Part shown: positions 38,634 through 46,055 of the stretch, piece after piece
Layout: the number at the start of each line of letters is the position of its first letter
How positions within the stretch are numbered: the stretch's first letter is position 1
From: Moorella sp. Hama-1
GTDB taxonomy: Bacteria; Bacillota; DSM-521; Neomoorellales; Neomoorellaceae
Assembly: GCF_023734095.1 (NCBI RefSeq)
Contig: NZ_AP024620.1
Span: 62,001-126,000, forward strand
Direction: 5' to 3'
Length of the DNA: 64,000 bases
The notes under the pieces: model-generated
Seen by the model: the letters and a program-made list of their open reading frames with translations, nothing else
Told to the model about the DNA's origin: nothing
Database searches by the model: none
Program-made: the position numbers and the translations under genes

Positions 38634-38909
38634 GTGAACAAAATGGACCTGGTTGCCAGCGTCGCCGAAAAAGCGGATCTGACCAAAAAGGATGCCGAGA
38701 GGGTAGTCAGCGCGGTCCTGGCAAGTATCGAAGAAGCCCTGGCCCAGGGCGAAAAGGTACAGCTGGTGGGTTTCGGTACCTTTGAAATCAAAGAACGGGC
38801 GGCCCGGGTAGGCCGTAACCCGCGGACGGGGGAAGAGATCCAGATTGCCGCCACCCGGGCACCTGTTTTTAAGGCGGGTAAAGCCTTAAAAGACGCCGTA
38901 GCCCGGTAA
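38634..38909 (+). CDS. hup: HU family DNA-binding protein
   Basis: 91 aa from GTG 38634, 7 bp behind GGAGGG. Complete [37 protein letters not shown], then [48 protein letters not shown], including the DNA-binding arm. It packages DNA. The rqcP start follows the stop with one base between. Confidence 0.96.
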   Translation: MNKMDLVASVAEKADLTKKDAERVVSAVLASIEEALAQGEKVQLVGFGTFEIKERAARVGRNPRTGEEIQIAATRAPVFKAGKALKDAVAR

Positions 38910-38910
38910 C

Positions 38911-39171
38911 ATGCGTCTGGACAAGTTTCTCAAGGTTTCCCGCCTGGTGAAAAGGCGTACCCTGGCCAAGGAGATCTGCGATGGCGGCGGGGTAGAAGTC
39001 AACCGCCGCCCGGCCAAGGCCAGCACCGAGGTTAAACCGGGGGATGTCCTGACCCTGAAGCTCGGCAGCCGCTGGCAAACCGTTGAAGTCCTGGCCGTAC
39101 CGGAACATATTGCGGCCAACCAGGCTAAAGAAACCTACCGCGTGCTGGCCGAGGGCCAGGGGGAAGCCTGA
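38911..39171 (+). CDS. rqcP: S4-domain RNA-binding protein RqcP (YabO)
   Basis: 86 aa consisting of an S4 domain: MRLDKFLKVSRLVKRRTLAKEICDGGGVEVNRRPAKASTEVKPGDVLTLKLG in pieces. RqcP/YabO helps RqcH add alanine tails to nascent chains on obstructed large ribosomal subunits. The upstream HU gene is the partner in the same transcript, as is yabN in many Firmicutes. A strong terminator follows. Confidence 0.93.
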   Translation: MRLDKFLKVSRLVKRRTLAKEICDGGGVEVNRRPAKASTEVKPGDVLTLKLGSRWQTVEVLAVPEHIAANQAKETYRVLAEGQGEA

Positions 39172-39172
39172 A

Positions 39173-39204
39173 AAACAGGCCGGGGTGCATACCCCGGCCT
39201 GTTT
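39173..39204 (+). terminator. Strong terminator after rqcP
   Basis: A 13-bp stem, AAACAGGCCGGGG (39173-39185) with CCCCGGCCTGTTT (39192-39204), and a 6-nt loop; T residues are within the right arm. Confidence 0.82.
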
Positions 39205-39247
39205 CCTGCCTATACTAAGGTTAAACCTTTAAAGGCAGGGAAGAGAT

Positions 39248-40183
39248 ATGGCTTACAGGTTGAAGCTGGGAGCAGCCTTACTGGGGCTCCTGTTGTTGAG
39301 CCAGTTATTTGCCGGCTGCCGGGCGCCGGCCAGGAAGCCGGCCCCGGCGGCCCAGGAACCGACTATCTCCCTTTATGTCAACCAAACCGGGGAAGTCAAG
39401 CGGATGAAGATTGAAGACTACCTGCCCGGGGTAGTGGCCGCCGAGATGGAACCGACCTGGCCCCTCAATGCCCTGGCGGCCCAGGCCATCCTGGCCCGGA
39501 CCTTCACCATGAAAAAAATAGCCGAGGGTGGCGTTAAGGCCCACGGTACCGATGCCTCCACCAGTGTGGAGGAGTTCCAGGCCTATGATCCTACCAGAAT
39601 CAACGACAACGTCCGCCGGGCTGTAGAGATGACCCGGGGTGAGGTTGTCAAGTACCAGGGCGATTATATCAACGCCTGGTTTTACGCTTCCGGTGGTCCC
39701 CAGACGGCGGCCTCGGCGGTAGAAGGCATGAACTTTCGTCGCGAACCGGCACCCTATATCCAGAGCGTACCCGATCCGGGCATGGCCATAACTACCGCCG
39801 AAAACAAGGGCTGGACGGCCGGTTTTAGTAAAGCCGAGCTGGCGGCGGCCGTCCGCAAGGTGACCGGTCAGGACCCGGGACCCATTACGACCGTAAAGGT
39901 GGCGGCCAAAGGCCCCTCCGGCCGCGCCACCCAGTTTCAGGTCGGCAGGTCGACGGTGGATGCCCCGGCCCTGCGGCTGGCCCTGGGTAACGACCGGTTG
40001 CGCTCCACCTTGATAACCAGTATTACCACAACCGGGGATCGGGTGACCTTTAAGGGCGAGGGTTACGGTCACGGTGTTGGCATGAGCCAGTGGGGGGCTA
40101 AAGCCCTGGCCCAGCAGGGCAAATCGCCCCAGGATATAATCAAGTACTTTTTCAAAGGCGTGGAGCTGGTCAAGGCCTGGTAG
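39248..40183 (+). CDS. SpoIID/LytB-domain lipoprotein
   Basis: 311 aa. The signal peptide ends in a lipobox, LLLLSQLFAGC. The SpoIID domain follows: MKIEDYLPGVVAAEMEPTWPLNALAAQAILARTFTM (catalytic Glu in AAEM), ASTSVEEFQAY, FYASGGPQTA and the C-terminal GYGHGVGMSQWGAKALAQQGKSPQDIIKYFF. SpoIID enzymes are lytic transglycosylases that cleave glycan during engulfment; this may be a paralogue rather than SpoIID itself, as it is not next to spoIIQ-type genes. ATG 39248 follows GGCAGGGAAGAGAT. Confidence 0.88.
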   Translation: MAYRLKLGAALLGLLLLSQLFAGCRAPARKPAPAAQEPTISLYVNQTGEVKRMKIEDYLPGVVAAEMEPTWPLNALAAQAILARTFTMKKIAEGGVKAHGTDASTSVEEFQAYDPTRINDNVRRAVEMTRGEVVKYQGDYINAWFYASGGPQTAASAVEGMNFRREPAPYIQSVPDPGMAITTAENKGWTAGFSKAELAAAVRKVTGQDPGPITTVKVAAKGPSGRATQFQVGRSTVDAPALRLALGNDRLRSTLITSITTTGDRVTFKGEGYGHGVGMSQWGAKALAQQGKSPQDIIKYFFKGVELVKAW

Positions 40184-40250
40184 GCCGCCAGCTTTTTTTA
40201 TACTTTTTATCTCCTGCCCCGCATAAAATTTACGGGAGGGGGTATGGGGG

Positions 40251-40517
40251 ATGAGTGACGGGCAACACCAGCTGACCATAATCAACCGGGAAAAACTGGT
40301 TTTAAGCGGCGTCCTCCAGGTGCTCAACTACGACGAAGAAGAGATCCTCCTGGAGACCACCATGGGCCACCTGACCATTAAGGGTAACGGTTTTAATATT
40401 AGCACCCTGAGCCTGGAGACCGGCAACCTGGAGGTCAGCGGCAGGGTGAACAATCTTAATTATAGCGAGGGGAAGGGCGCCAGGGGGAAGGGCTTGTGGC
40501 AGCGCCTCTTTCGATGA
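40251..40517 (+). CDS. yabP: Spore cortex assembly protein YabP
   Basis: 88 aa. Typical YabP pattern: HQLTIINREKLVLSGVLQVLNYDEEEILLETTMGHLTIKGNGFNISTLSLETGNLEVSGRVNNLNYSE. B. subtilis YabP is made in the mother cell and is needed for spore cortex formation. Its stop overlaps the yabQ start by ATGA, so the pair is translationally coupled. Confidence 0.95.
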   Translation: MSDGQHQLTIINREKLVLSGVLQVLNYDEEEILLETTMGHLTIKGNGFNISTLSLETGNLEVSGRVNNLNYSEGKGARGKGLWQRLFR

Positions 40518-40999
40518 TCCCGATCCTGGACCAGTGGCGATTATTCCTGGCCCTGGCCGGTGCGGGGATGGTCCTGGCTTTCACCTATGATTGCTACCGG
40601 GTGGGCCGTTACTTCTGGCGGCCACGGTACCTGACTACCCTGGCCGGCGATGCCCTGTTCTGGCTGGTATTCACCTTGCTGGCCTTTACCCTGCTAATGC
40701 TAATCAACTGGGGTGAGGTGCGGGCCTATACCCTCCTGGCCCTGGGCCTGGGGGCCGTCTTCTACGGCCTCTTTTTCAGCCAGGGCACCCGCCGCGGCCT
40801 CTATGCCGGCGGCCGGCTTCTGGGGACGGTGCTGGCTTCCTGCCGGCGGCTCCTCAAGGGGACGGTGCTGGTCATCCTCTTGCCCGGCCGCCTGGCCTTC
40901 AATTTTCTGACCCTGCCCTTCAAGCCCCTGGGCTTGATCTGGCGGCGCTGGCGGCGGCCTGGTGGCCCCGGCGGACCGGGAGGGCCGGTAGATATTTAA
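40514..40999 (+). CDS. yabQ: Spore cortex membrane protein YabQ
   Basis: 161 aa from ATG 40514, overlapping the yabP stop; a GTG at 40496 is possible but lies inside yabP. Several membrane helices (LFLALAGAGMVLAFTYDCYRVGRYF, LFWLVFTLLAFTLLMLI, YTLLALGLGAVFYGLFF) match YabQ, an integral mother-cell membrane protein required for the cortex. The tail is Gly/Arg/Pro-rich. Confidence 0.9.
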   Translation: MIPILDQWRLFLALAGAGMVLAFTYDCYRVGRYFWRPRYLTTLAGDALFWLVFTLLAFTLLMLINWGEVRAYTLLALGLGAVFYGLFFSQGTRRGLYAGGRLLGTVLASCRRLLKGTVLVILLPGRLAFNFLTLPFKPLGLIWRRWRRPGGPGGPGGPVDI

Positions 41000-41060
41000 T
41001 TTATTTACACCGGCGGCAGGATTATCCTCCGGGGCAGCGAATTATATATTTGTCCAATAG

Positions 41061-41092
41061 TTGTCCACAGTTTGTGCATAATATGTGGATAA
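41061..41092. promoter_or_regulatory. Inverted pair of DnaA-box-like sites
   Basis: TTGTCCACA (41061-41069) faces TGTGGATAA (41084-41092, reverse complement TTATCCACA, the perfect consensus). The two are separated by 14 bp and lie 16 bp before the HTH gene start at 41109. Between 41000 and 41060 nothing else is seen. Confidence 0.6.
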
Positions 41093-41108
41093 ACCTGGGG
41101 AAGAGAAC

Positions 41109-41351
41109 GTGCAAATTGAAATCCGGGGTGCGGAGAAACTAAGTTTCCGGGAACGCCAGGTAGTGGCCCTTAAAGAGATGGGACTGGGTAACGAAGAGGT
41201 TGCCCGGCGCCTGGGTCTGAGCGCCAGCAGTGTGGCCACCCTTTACCACCGGGCCCGGACCAAGGGTTACCAGGTGGTTATTGTCCTGCCCGGCGAAACC
41301 CTGGGGCTATTTGCGGGGGAAGATGATGAGCAAGGTAATTCGCCTGCCTAA
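41109..41351 (+). CDS. Small helix-turn-helix protein
   Basis: 80 aa from GTG 41109 (GGGGAAGAGAAC upstream); GTG 41085 overlaps the DnaA-like site. The centre, LSFRERQVVALKEMGLGNEEVARRLGLSASSVATLYHRARTKGY, is a sigma-region-4/LuxR-like HTH. The remaining 25 residues are acidic and unassigned. It lies between yabQ and divIC, an extra gene relative to B. subtilis, and overlaps the divIC start by 26 bp, implying coupling. It may autoregulate the divIC unit; this is inference. Confidence 0.7.
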   Translation: MQIEIRGAEKLSFRERQVVALKEMGLGNEEVARRLGLSASSVATLYHRARTKGYQVVIVLPGETLGLFAGEDDEQGNSPA

Positions 41352-41670
41352 GGGCCGGCGGCCCTGGCCGCAGGTAGTGGCCCTGGTTATTGTTCTTTAT
41401 CTTTTGTACTCCTTTGGCCATCTGGGCCTGGCCCTTTACCAGACCAACCTGCAGATGCGGGATTATGAAAACCAGAAGGCCGCCCTGCTGCAGCAAAACG
41501 CCAGCCTGAAGCAGCAGATACAGGAATTGAATAGCGATAGCTATATTGAAAGGGTGGCCCGGGAGGAACTGGGGCTGGTAAAACCCGGCGAGCGGGTGAT
41601 TATGCCGGCTCAACCCGGCCAGGTACGGCCCCTTAAACCACCGGAGCCGGGCCATCAATTTCGCGATTAA
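41326..41670 (+). CDS. divIC: Septum formation initiator, DivIC/FtsB family
   Basis: 114 aa from ATG 41326 (or 41323), directly behind GGGGGAAG. Layout is typical: a short basic cytoplasmic part (VIRLPKGRRPWPQ), one membrane helix (VVALVIVLYLLYSFGHLGLALY) and an outer coiled coil (LQMRDYENQKAALLQQNASLKQQIQEL), ending with SYIERVAREELGLVKPGE. DivIC works with FtsL and DivIB at the septum. Same neighbours as in B. subtilis (yabQ before, yabR after). Confidence 0.92.
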   Translation: MSKVIRLPKGRRPWPQVVALVIVLYLLYSFGHLGLALYQTNLQMRDYENQKAALLQQNASLKQQIQELNSDSYIERVAREELGLVKPGERVIMPAQPGQVRPLKPPEPGHQFRD

Positions 41671-41694
41671 ACCATCCTGGTTACATCTTAGTTA

Positions 41695-41724
41695 TTGACA
41701 AATTTCTTAACTCTTGCATATAAT
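41695..41724 (+). promoter_or_regulatory. Sigma-A promoter of yabR
   Basis: TTGACA (41695-41700), 18-bp spacer, TATAAT (41719-41724): both hexamers perfect. Confidence 0.85.
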
Positions 41725-41762
41725 GGGATCAGCTTGACCAGGAATGGAGGAATACGGCTCGT

Positions 41763-42155
41763 ATGTCCATCACTGTGGGCACTGTTTTGGAAGGGGTGGT
41801 CAGCGGGATCACCAGGTTCGGTGCCTTCGTGGAACTACCAGGCGGTGTGACGGGTCTGGTGCATATCTCCGAGGTTGCTGATACCTATGTGAAGGATGTC
41901 AATGACTATATTAAAGAAAAGGATCGGGTCAAGGTAAAGGTCATCAATATTGATGAGAAAGGCAAGATCGGCCTTTCCATTAAGCGCGCCAATCCTGATT
42001 ATGTCGAGCGGCGCGGCCCACGTCACGGGCGCCAGTTATCCTCGGCTTCCTTTGAGGATAAACTGGCCCGCTTTATGAAGGAAAGTGACGAGCGCATCCA
42101 GGATTTAAAGCGGCATACAGATTCCAAACGGGGCGGCCGTGGTTCGCGGTATTGA
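41763..42155 (+). CDS. yabR: S1 RNA-binding domain protein YabR
   Basis: 130 aa. One S1 domain fills the first 75 residues: VGTVLEGVVSGITRFGAFVELPGGVTGLVHISEVADTYVKDVNDYIKEKDRVKVKVINIDEKGKIGLSIKRA in pieces. A basic tail follows. Likely RNA or ribosome binding; the role is not known. ATG 41763 follows GGAGGAATACGGCTCGT. It has its own strong promoter and is closed by a terminator. Confidence 0.93.
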   Translation: MSITVGTVLEGVVSGITRFGAFVELPGGVTGLVHISEVADTYVKDVNDYIKEKDRVKVKVINIDEKGKIGLSIKRANPDYVERRGPRHGRQLSSASFEDKLARFMKESDERIQDLKRHTDSKRGGRGSRY

Positions 42156-42185
42156 GCAGGTCTTATTATATGAGCTAATTCATCC

Positions 42186-42213
42186 GGGCACCTTAAGGGT
42201 GCCCTTAAATTTT
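42186..42213 (+). terminator. Terminator of yabR
   Basis: GGGCACC (42186-42192) pairs with GGTGCCC (42198-42204), followed by TTAAATTTT. Confidence 0.75.
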
Positions 42214-42231
42214 GTTAGCAGGTGAAGCCCG

Positions 42232-43122
42232 ATGACCCTTTATGCAGCCCTGGATATAGGCTCCAATTCGGTCCGTTTGCTGCTGGGCGAAGTTGCCGGA
42301 GAACGCGTTACGCCCCGCCGGGCCGAACTCCGCAGCACCCGGCTCCTGGCCGGGGCTACCGGGGGCTGGCTCCAGGAAGAGCCGGTCCGGCGGACGGCTG
42401 CAGCTGTGGCCGAACTGGCCGGCCTGGCCCGGGGATACAACCCGGCCAGGACGGCCTGCATTGCCACCAGCGCCGCCCGGGAGGCCCGCAATCCAGAAAT
42501 TTTAGCGGCGGCAGTAGCGACAGGAGCCGGTTTGAATGTTAATATTATTGAGGGCTCTACCGAAGCCCGCCTGGCCTACCAGGGAGCCCTGGCCGGCCTG
42601 ACCGTACCAGTCGCCAATCCCCTGGTTATTGACATTGGTGGTGGCAGCACGGAGTTCAGCTGGCAGGAGGGCAGGGAGCTCCAGTTTACCAGCGTTCGGG
42701 TAGGTGCCGTGCGGGTCATGGAAGAGGGCCTGGATAGGGAGACGATAGCAACCCTGCTCGCCCCGGTCCTTAGCCGGGTTCGCAGAAGCCGGCCGGGGCT
42801 AATTATCGGCACCGGCGGGACCTTTACCACCCTGGCGGCCCTGGAACTGGGGTTACCTTCCTACCAACCGGATCTGGTCCACGGCCTGGTACTGACTACC
42901 GGTCAGGTCCGGGACTGGCGGCGGCGCCTGGCGGCCTTGCCCCTGGAGGCCCGGCGGGAGTTGCCGGGCTTACAGCCGGAGCGGGCCGATATTATCGTCC
43001 CTGGAGTTACCATTCTCGAAATAATCCTGGCCGGGTTGGGAGCGGCAGCAGTGCAGGTCAGCGAGGCTGACCTCCTGTGGGGCCTGCTCCTGGCCCTGGC
43101 CCGAGGGGAGCAACTGGAATGA
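42232..43122 (+). CDS. Ppx/GppA family phosphatase
   Basis: 296 aa of the actin-like ASKHA fold: YAALDIGSNSVRLLLGEV (phosphate 1), IEGSTEARLAYQGAL, LVIDIGGGSTEFSW (phosphate 2) and IIGTGGTFTTLAAL (adenosine loop). Family members hydrolyse polyphosphate or pppGpp; which applies cannot be told from sequence. It is the short form without the C-terminal HD-like domain. ATG 42232 follows CAGGTGAAGCCCG. Its stop overlaps the ubiX start, so it heads the ubiX unit. Confidence 0.9.
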   Translation: MTLYAALDIGSNSVRLLLGEVAGERVTPRRAELRSTRLLAGATGGWLQEEPVRRTAAAVAELAGLARGYNPARTACIATSAAREARNPEILAAAVATGAGLNVNIIEGSTEARLAYQGALAGLTVPVANPLVIDIGGGSTEFSWQEGRELQFTSVRVGAVRVMEEGLDRETIATLLAPVLSRVRRSRPGLIIGTGGTFTTLAALELGLPSYQPDLVHGLVLTTGQVRDWRRRLAALPLEARRELPGLQPERADIIVPGVTILEIILAGLGAAAVQVSEADLLWGLLLALARGEQLE

Positions 43123-43682
43123 AAATAGTTGTCGCCGTTACCGGCGCCACCGGTGCCGTCTACGCCGTGCGGCTTCTGGAGGCCCTAAAAGGGGCCGGTA
43201 CCGAGGTCCACCTGGTTTTAAGCCGCTGGGCCGGCGAGACCCTGCGCCTGGAAACTGGTTTGACCGCCACCGCCCTGGAGGAACTGGCTACCTGCTGCTA
43301 CCAGGAGAACGACCTGGCTGCGCCGGTGGCCAGCGGTTCCTTCCCCCACCAGGGGATGGTGGTTGTCCCCTGCAGCATGAAGACCCTGGCCGGCATTGCC
43401 CACGGTTATGCCGCCAACCTGATCATGCGGGCGGCTGATGTTACTATCAAGGAGGGGCGCAAGCTGATCCTGGTACCCCGGGAGACGCCCTTAAGCGCCA
43501 TCCACCTGGAGAACATGTTAACCATGGCTCGCCTGGGAGCAGTAATTATGCCCCCCATGCCGGCTTTTTACTACCGGCCCCAAACCGTCGACGACGTAGT
43601 CAACCATCTGGTGGCCCGGATCCTGGACCACCTGGGCCTGGAGCAGGATCTGGTACCCCGCTGGGGCCTACCCCGAAAATAG
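43119..43682 (+). CDS. ubiX: Flavin prenyltransferase UbiX
   Basis: 187 aa from ATG 43119 (ATGA overlap with the preceding stop). UbiX blocks: KIVVAVTGATGAVYAVRLLEAL (FMN site), VVVPCSMKTLAGIAHGYAANLIMRAADVTIKEGRKLILVPRETPLSAIHLENMLTMARLGAVIMPPMPAFYYRPQTVDDVV in pieces. It joins a dimethylallyl group to FMN to give prenylated FMN, the cofactor of UbiD decarboxylases; a ubiD gene follows 64 bp downstream. Confidence 0.96.
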   Translation: MKIVVAVTGATGAVYAVRLLEALKGAGTEVHLVLSRWAGETLRLETGLTATALEELATCCYQENDLAAPVASGSFPHQGMVVVPCSMKTLAGIAHGYAANLIMRAADVTIKEGRKLILVPRETPLSAIHLENMLTMARLGAVIMPPMPAFYYRPQTVDDVVNHLVARILDHLGLEQDLVPRWGLPRK

Positions 43683-43746
43683 GCTTCTGGTAAAAAGGAA
43701 ATTGTCAACCGGTGGCGAATTTATAACCCGGGAAGGGTGAAGAAAT

Positions 43747-45183
43747 GTGGCTCATAGGGATTTACAAGCCTACCTGGCCTATTTAGAAGCCAACAACCTG
43801 CTGCACCGGGTTAAGGTCGAGGTCGACCCCATCTTTGAGATTGCCGCCATCAGTGACCGGGTAATCAAAAGGGGCGGCCCGGCCCTTCTCTTCGAGCGGG
43901 TGAAGGGTTCAACTCTGCCTGTGGCCACCAACCTCTTCGGCAGCACGGAACTGGTAAAGGCCGCCCTGGAAGTGCCGGAACTAGAGGAACCGGCCCGGCG
44001 CCTCCGGGCCCTTTTAGACCTGCCGGCCGATCCCGGCGGCTGGCTGGACAAACTGCGCCTCCTCCCCCGCCTGGCGGAACTCGGTCGCTACCTCCCCCGC
44101 CGGGTGAAGGAGGCTCCCTGCCAGGAAGTTAGGGTGGAACCTCCCTCCCTGGAGGAACTGCCGGTCCTGCAGCTCTGGCCGGGGGACGGCGGCCGTTTCC
44201 TGACCCTGCCCCTGGTCTTTACCCATGACCCCGCCACCGGTCGCCGGAATGCAGGCATGTATCGAATGCAGGTCTTTGACGCGGTCACCACCGGCATGCA
44301 CTGGCATATCCACAAGGACGGGGCCGAACACCTGCGCCGCAGCAAGGGCCGCTTGGAGGTAGCCGTCGCCCTGGGCGCTGACCCGGCAGTCATCTATGCC
44401 GCTACCGCCCCTCTGCCTGCTGGCCTGGATGAAATGCTCCTGGCCGGTTTTTTACGCCGGGAACCGGTGGAGATGGTGCCGGCCCTGACGGTGGATATCG
44501 CGGTCCCGGCCCGGGCGGAAATTATCCTCGAGGGTTATGTCGACCCCGGTGAGACCCGCCGGGAAGGCCCCTTTGGCGACCACACCGGTTATTACTCGCC
44601 GGCGGATAATTACCCTGTATTTCACCTGACTTGCCTGACCCGGCGGCGGCAGGCGGTTTACCCGGCTACCGTGGTGGGGCCGCCGCCCATGGAGGACGCC
44701 TACCTGGGGAAAGTAACAGAACGCCTCTTCCTGCCCCTGATCCAGCTCCAGCTCCCGGAGGTGGTGGACATCAACTTCCCCCCTGCCGGGGTCTTCCATA
44801 ACTGCGTCATTGTCGCCATCCGCAAGGCTTACCCCGGCCAGGCGCGTAAAGTCATGCACGCCCTCTGGGGGATGGGGCAAATGATGTTCACCAAGCTCAT
44901 CATCATCGTCGATGCCGATGTGGACGTCCATGACCCGCAGGAGGTCTCCTGGCGCGTCCTTGGTAATATTGACCCCCGCCGGGATGCCGTTATTATTGAC
45001 GGCCCGGTGGACATCCTGGATCACGCCGCTCCCCACACGGGTTTCGGCAGCAAGATGGGGCTGGACGCCACCCGGAAACTGCCGGAAGAGGGAGCCTCGC
45101 GGCCCTGGCCGGAGGAGGCCCGGGCCAGCCGGGAGGTCCTGGAACTTATCGACAGGAGGTGGCAGGAGTATGGCCTGGCGTAA
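43747..45183 (+). CDS. UbiD-family prenylated-FMN decarboxylase
   Basis: 478 aa. The prFMN/metal region is RRNAGMYRMQVFDAVTTGMHWHIHKDGAEHL (about 160-190), and the catalytic acid segment is LEGYVDPGETRREGPFGDHTGYYSPADNYPVFHLT (about 260-293), which holds the Glu/Glu pair. With UbiA next to it, the likely job is decarboxylation of a prenylated or futalosine-route naphthoate in menaquinone synthesis, but other aromatic acids are possible. GTG 43747 follows GGAAGGGTGAAGAAAT. The ubiA start lies 14 bp inside its end. Confidence 0.92.
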   Translation: MAHRDLQAYLAYLEANNLLHRVKVEVDPIFEIAAISDRVIKRGGPALLFERVKGSTLPVATNLFGSTELVKAALEVPELEEPARRLRALLDLPADPGGWLDKLRLLPRLAELGRYLPRRVKEAPCQEVRVEPPSLEELPVLQLWPGDGGRFLTLPLVFTHDPATGRRNAGMYRMQVFDAVTTGMHWHIHKDGAEHLRRSKGRLEVAVALGADPAVIYAATAPLPAGLDEMLLAGFLRREPVEMVPALTVDIAVPARAEIILEGYVDPGETRREGPFGDHTGYYSPADNYPVFHLTCLTRRRQAVYPATVVGPPPMEDAYLGKVTERLFLPLIQLQLPEVVDINFPPAGVFHNCVIVAIRKAYPGQARKVMHALWGMGQMMFTKLIIIVDADVDVHDPQEVSWRVLGNIDPRRDAVIIDGPVDILDHAAPHTGFGSKMGLDATRKLPEEGASRPWPEEARASREVLELIDRRWQEYGLA

Positions 45184-46027
45184 GTTCAGGATCTTTCTCG
45201 AGATGATTAAATTTGAGCATACCATCTTCGCCCTGCCCTTTGCCTACCTGGGGGCCTTTATCGCCGCGGGCGGCCACCCGACACCGTCCCAGCTGGGGTG
45301 GATAACCCTGGCCATGCTTGGGGCGCGCACTGCGGCCATGTCCCTGAACCGGCTGATTGACCGCCACCTCGACGCCCTCAATCCCCGCACCGCCAACCGG
45401 GCCCTGCCCCGGGGACTTATATCTGTTGCCGAGGTCTGGCTCTATACCCTCCTTTCCTTTGGCCTGCTCTTTTTTGCCGCCACCCGCCTGAACTGGCTTT
45501 GTGTGGAGTTAATGCCCATTGCCGTCCTGGTCCTGGTTCTCTACTCTTATACCAAGCGCTGGACCTGGGCCTGCCACCTGTTCCTGGGGCTGGCCGACGC
45601 CCTGGCGCCGGTGGGGGCCTGGGTAGCCATCCGGGCGGCCATTGACCTGCCGTCCGTTATCCTGGGTCTGGGGATGGGGAGCTGGGTGGCTGGTTTTGAT
45701 ATTATCTATGCCTGCCAGGATTATGATTTCGATTGCCGCTACGGTGTCCATTCCATACCGGTCCGTTTCGGTAAGGAGCGGGCCCTGGTCATTGCCCGCT
45801 ACCTGCACGCCTTCTCGATTATAATGCTGGTCGGCCTGGGTTTCCTTACCCACCTGAGCTGGCTGTACTTCCTGGGCGTTCTGCTGGCCGCAGCAATCCT
45901 GGTCCATGAACATCGCCTGGTAGCACCGGAAGACCTCTCACGCCTCAACCTGGCCTTCTTAAATATGAACGGCTATTTAAGCGTGCTGATGTTTGTCTTT
46001 ACCCTGCTGGCTTTAACCCTTAAATAA
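45170..46027 (+). CDS. UbiA-family polyprenyltransferase
   Basis: 285 aa from ATG 45170, preceded by AGGAGGTGGCAGGAGT; the longer open frame upstream lies over ubiD and is not used. Polytopic, with the two Asp motifs NRLIDRHLDALNPRTANR (about 62-79) and YACQDYDFDCRYGVHSIPVRFG (about 183-204). It prenylates an aromatic carboxylate such as 4-hydroxybenzoate or a 6-naphthoate (MqnP type). ubiX, ubiD and ubiA thus form one quinone-type module. FixCX, elsewhere in the window, would need such a quinone. Confidence 0.92.
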   Translation: MAWRKFRIFLEMIKFEHTIFALPFAYLGAFIAAGGHPTPSQLGWITLAMLGARTAAMSLNRLIDRHLDALNPRTANRALPRGLISVAEVWLYTLLSFGLLFFAATRLNWLCVELMPIAVLVLVLYSYTKRWTWACHLFLGLADALAPVGAWVAIRAAIDLPSVILGLGMGSWVAGFDIIYACQDYDFDCRYGVHSIPVRFGKERALVIARYLHAFSIIMLVGLGFLTHLSWLYFLGVLLAAAILVHEHRLVAPEDLSRLNLAFLNMNGYLSVLMFVFTLLALTLK

Positions 46028-46029
46028 TA

Positions 46030-46049
46030 GCCGGGATTCCGGCCTTTTT
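46030..46049 (+). terminator. Possible weak terminator after ubiA
   Basis: GCCGG (46030-46034) pairs with CCGGC (46039-46043), followed by CTTTTT. Short stem, so partial termination is likely. Confidence 0.45.
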
Positions 46050-46055
46050 CCGGGG

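Noticed and set aside
39305-40327. A 340-aa minus-strand frame over the SpoIID-like gene
   Set aside because: The plus-strand gene has clear SpoIID motifs, lipobox and start site; the antisense protein has no recognisable feature.
44912-45169. An 86-residue N-terminal extension of the UbiA protein
   Set aside because: It overlaps ubiD in another frame, while ATG 45170 has a strong ribosome-binding site and gives the normal UbiA start.
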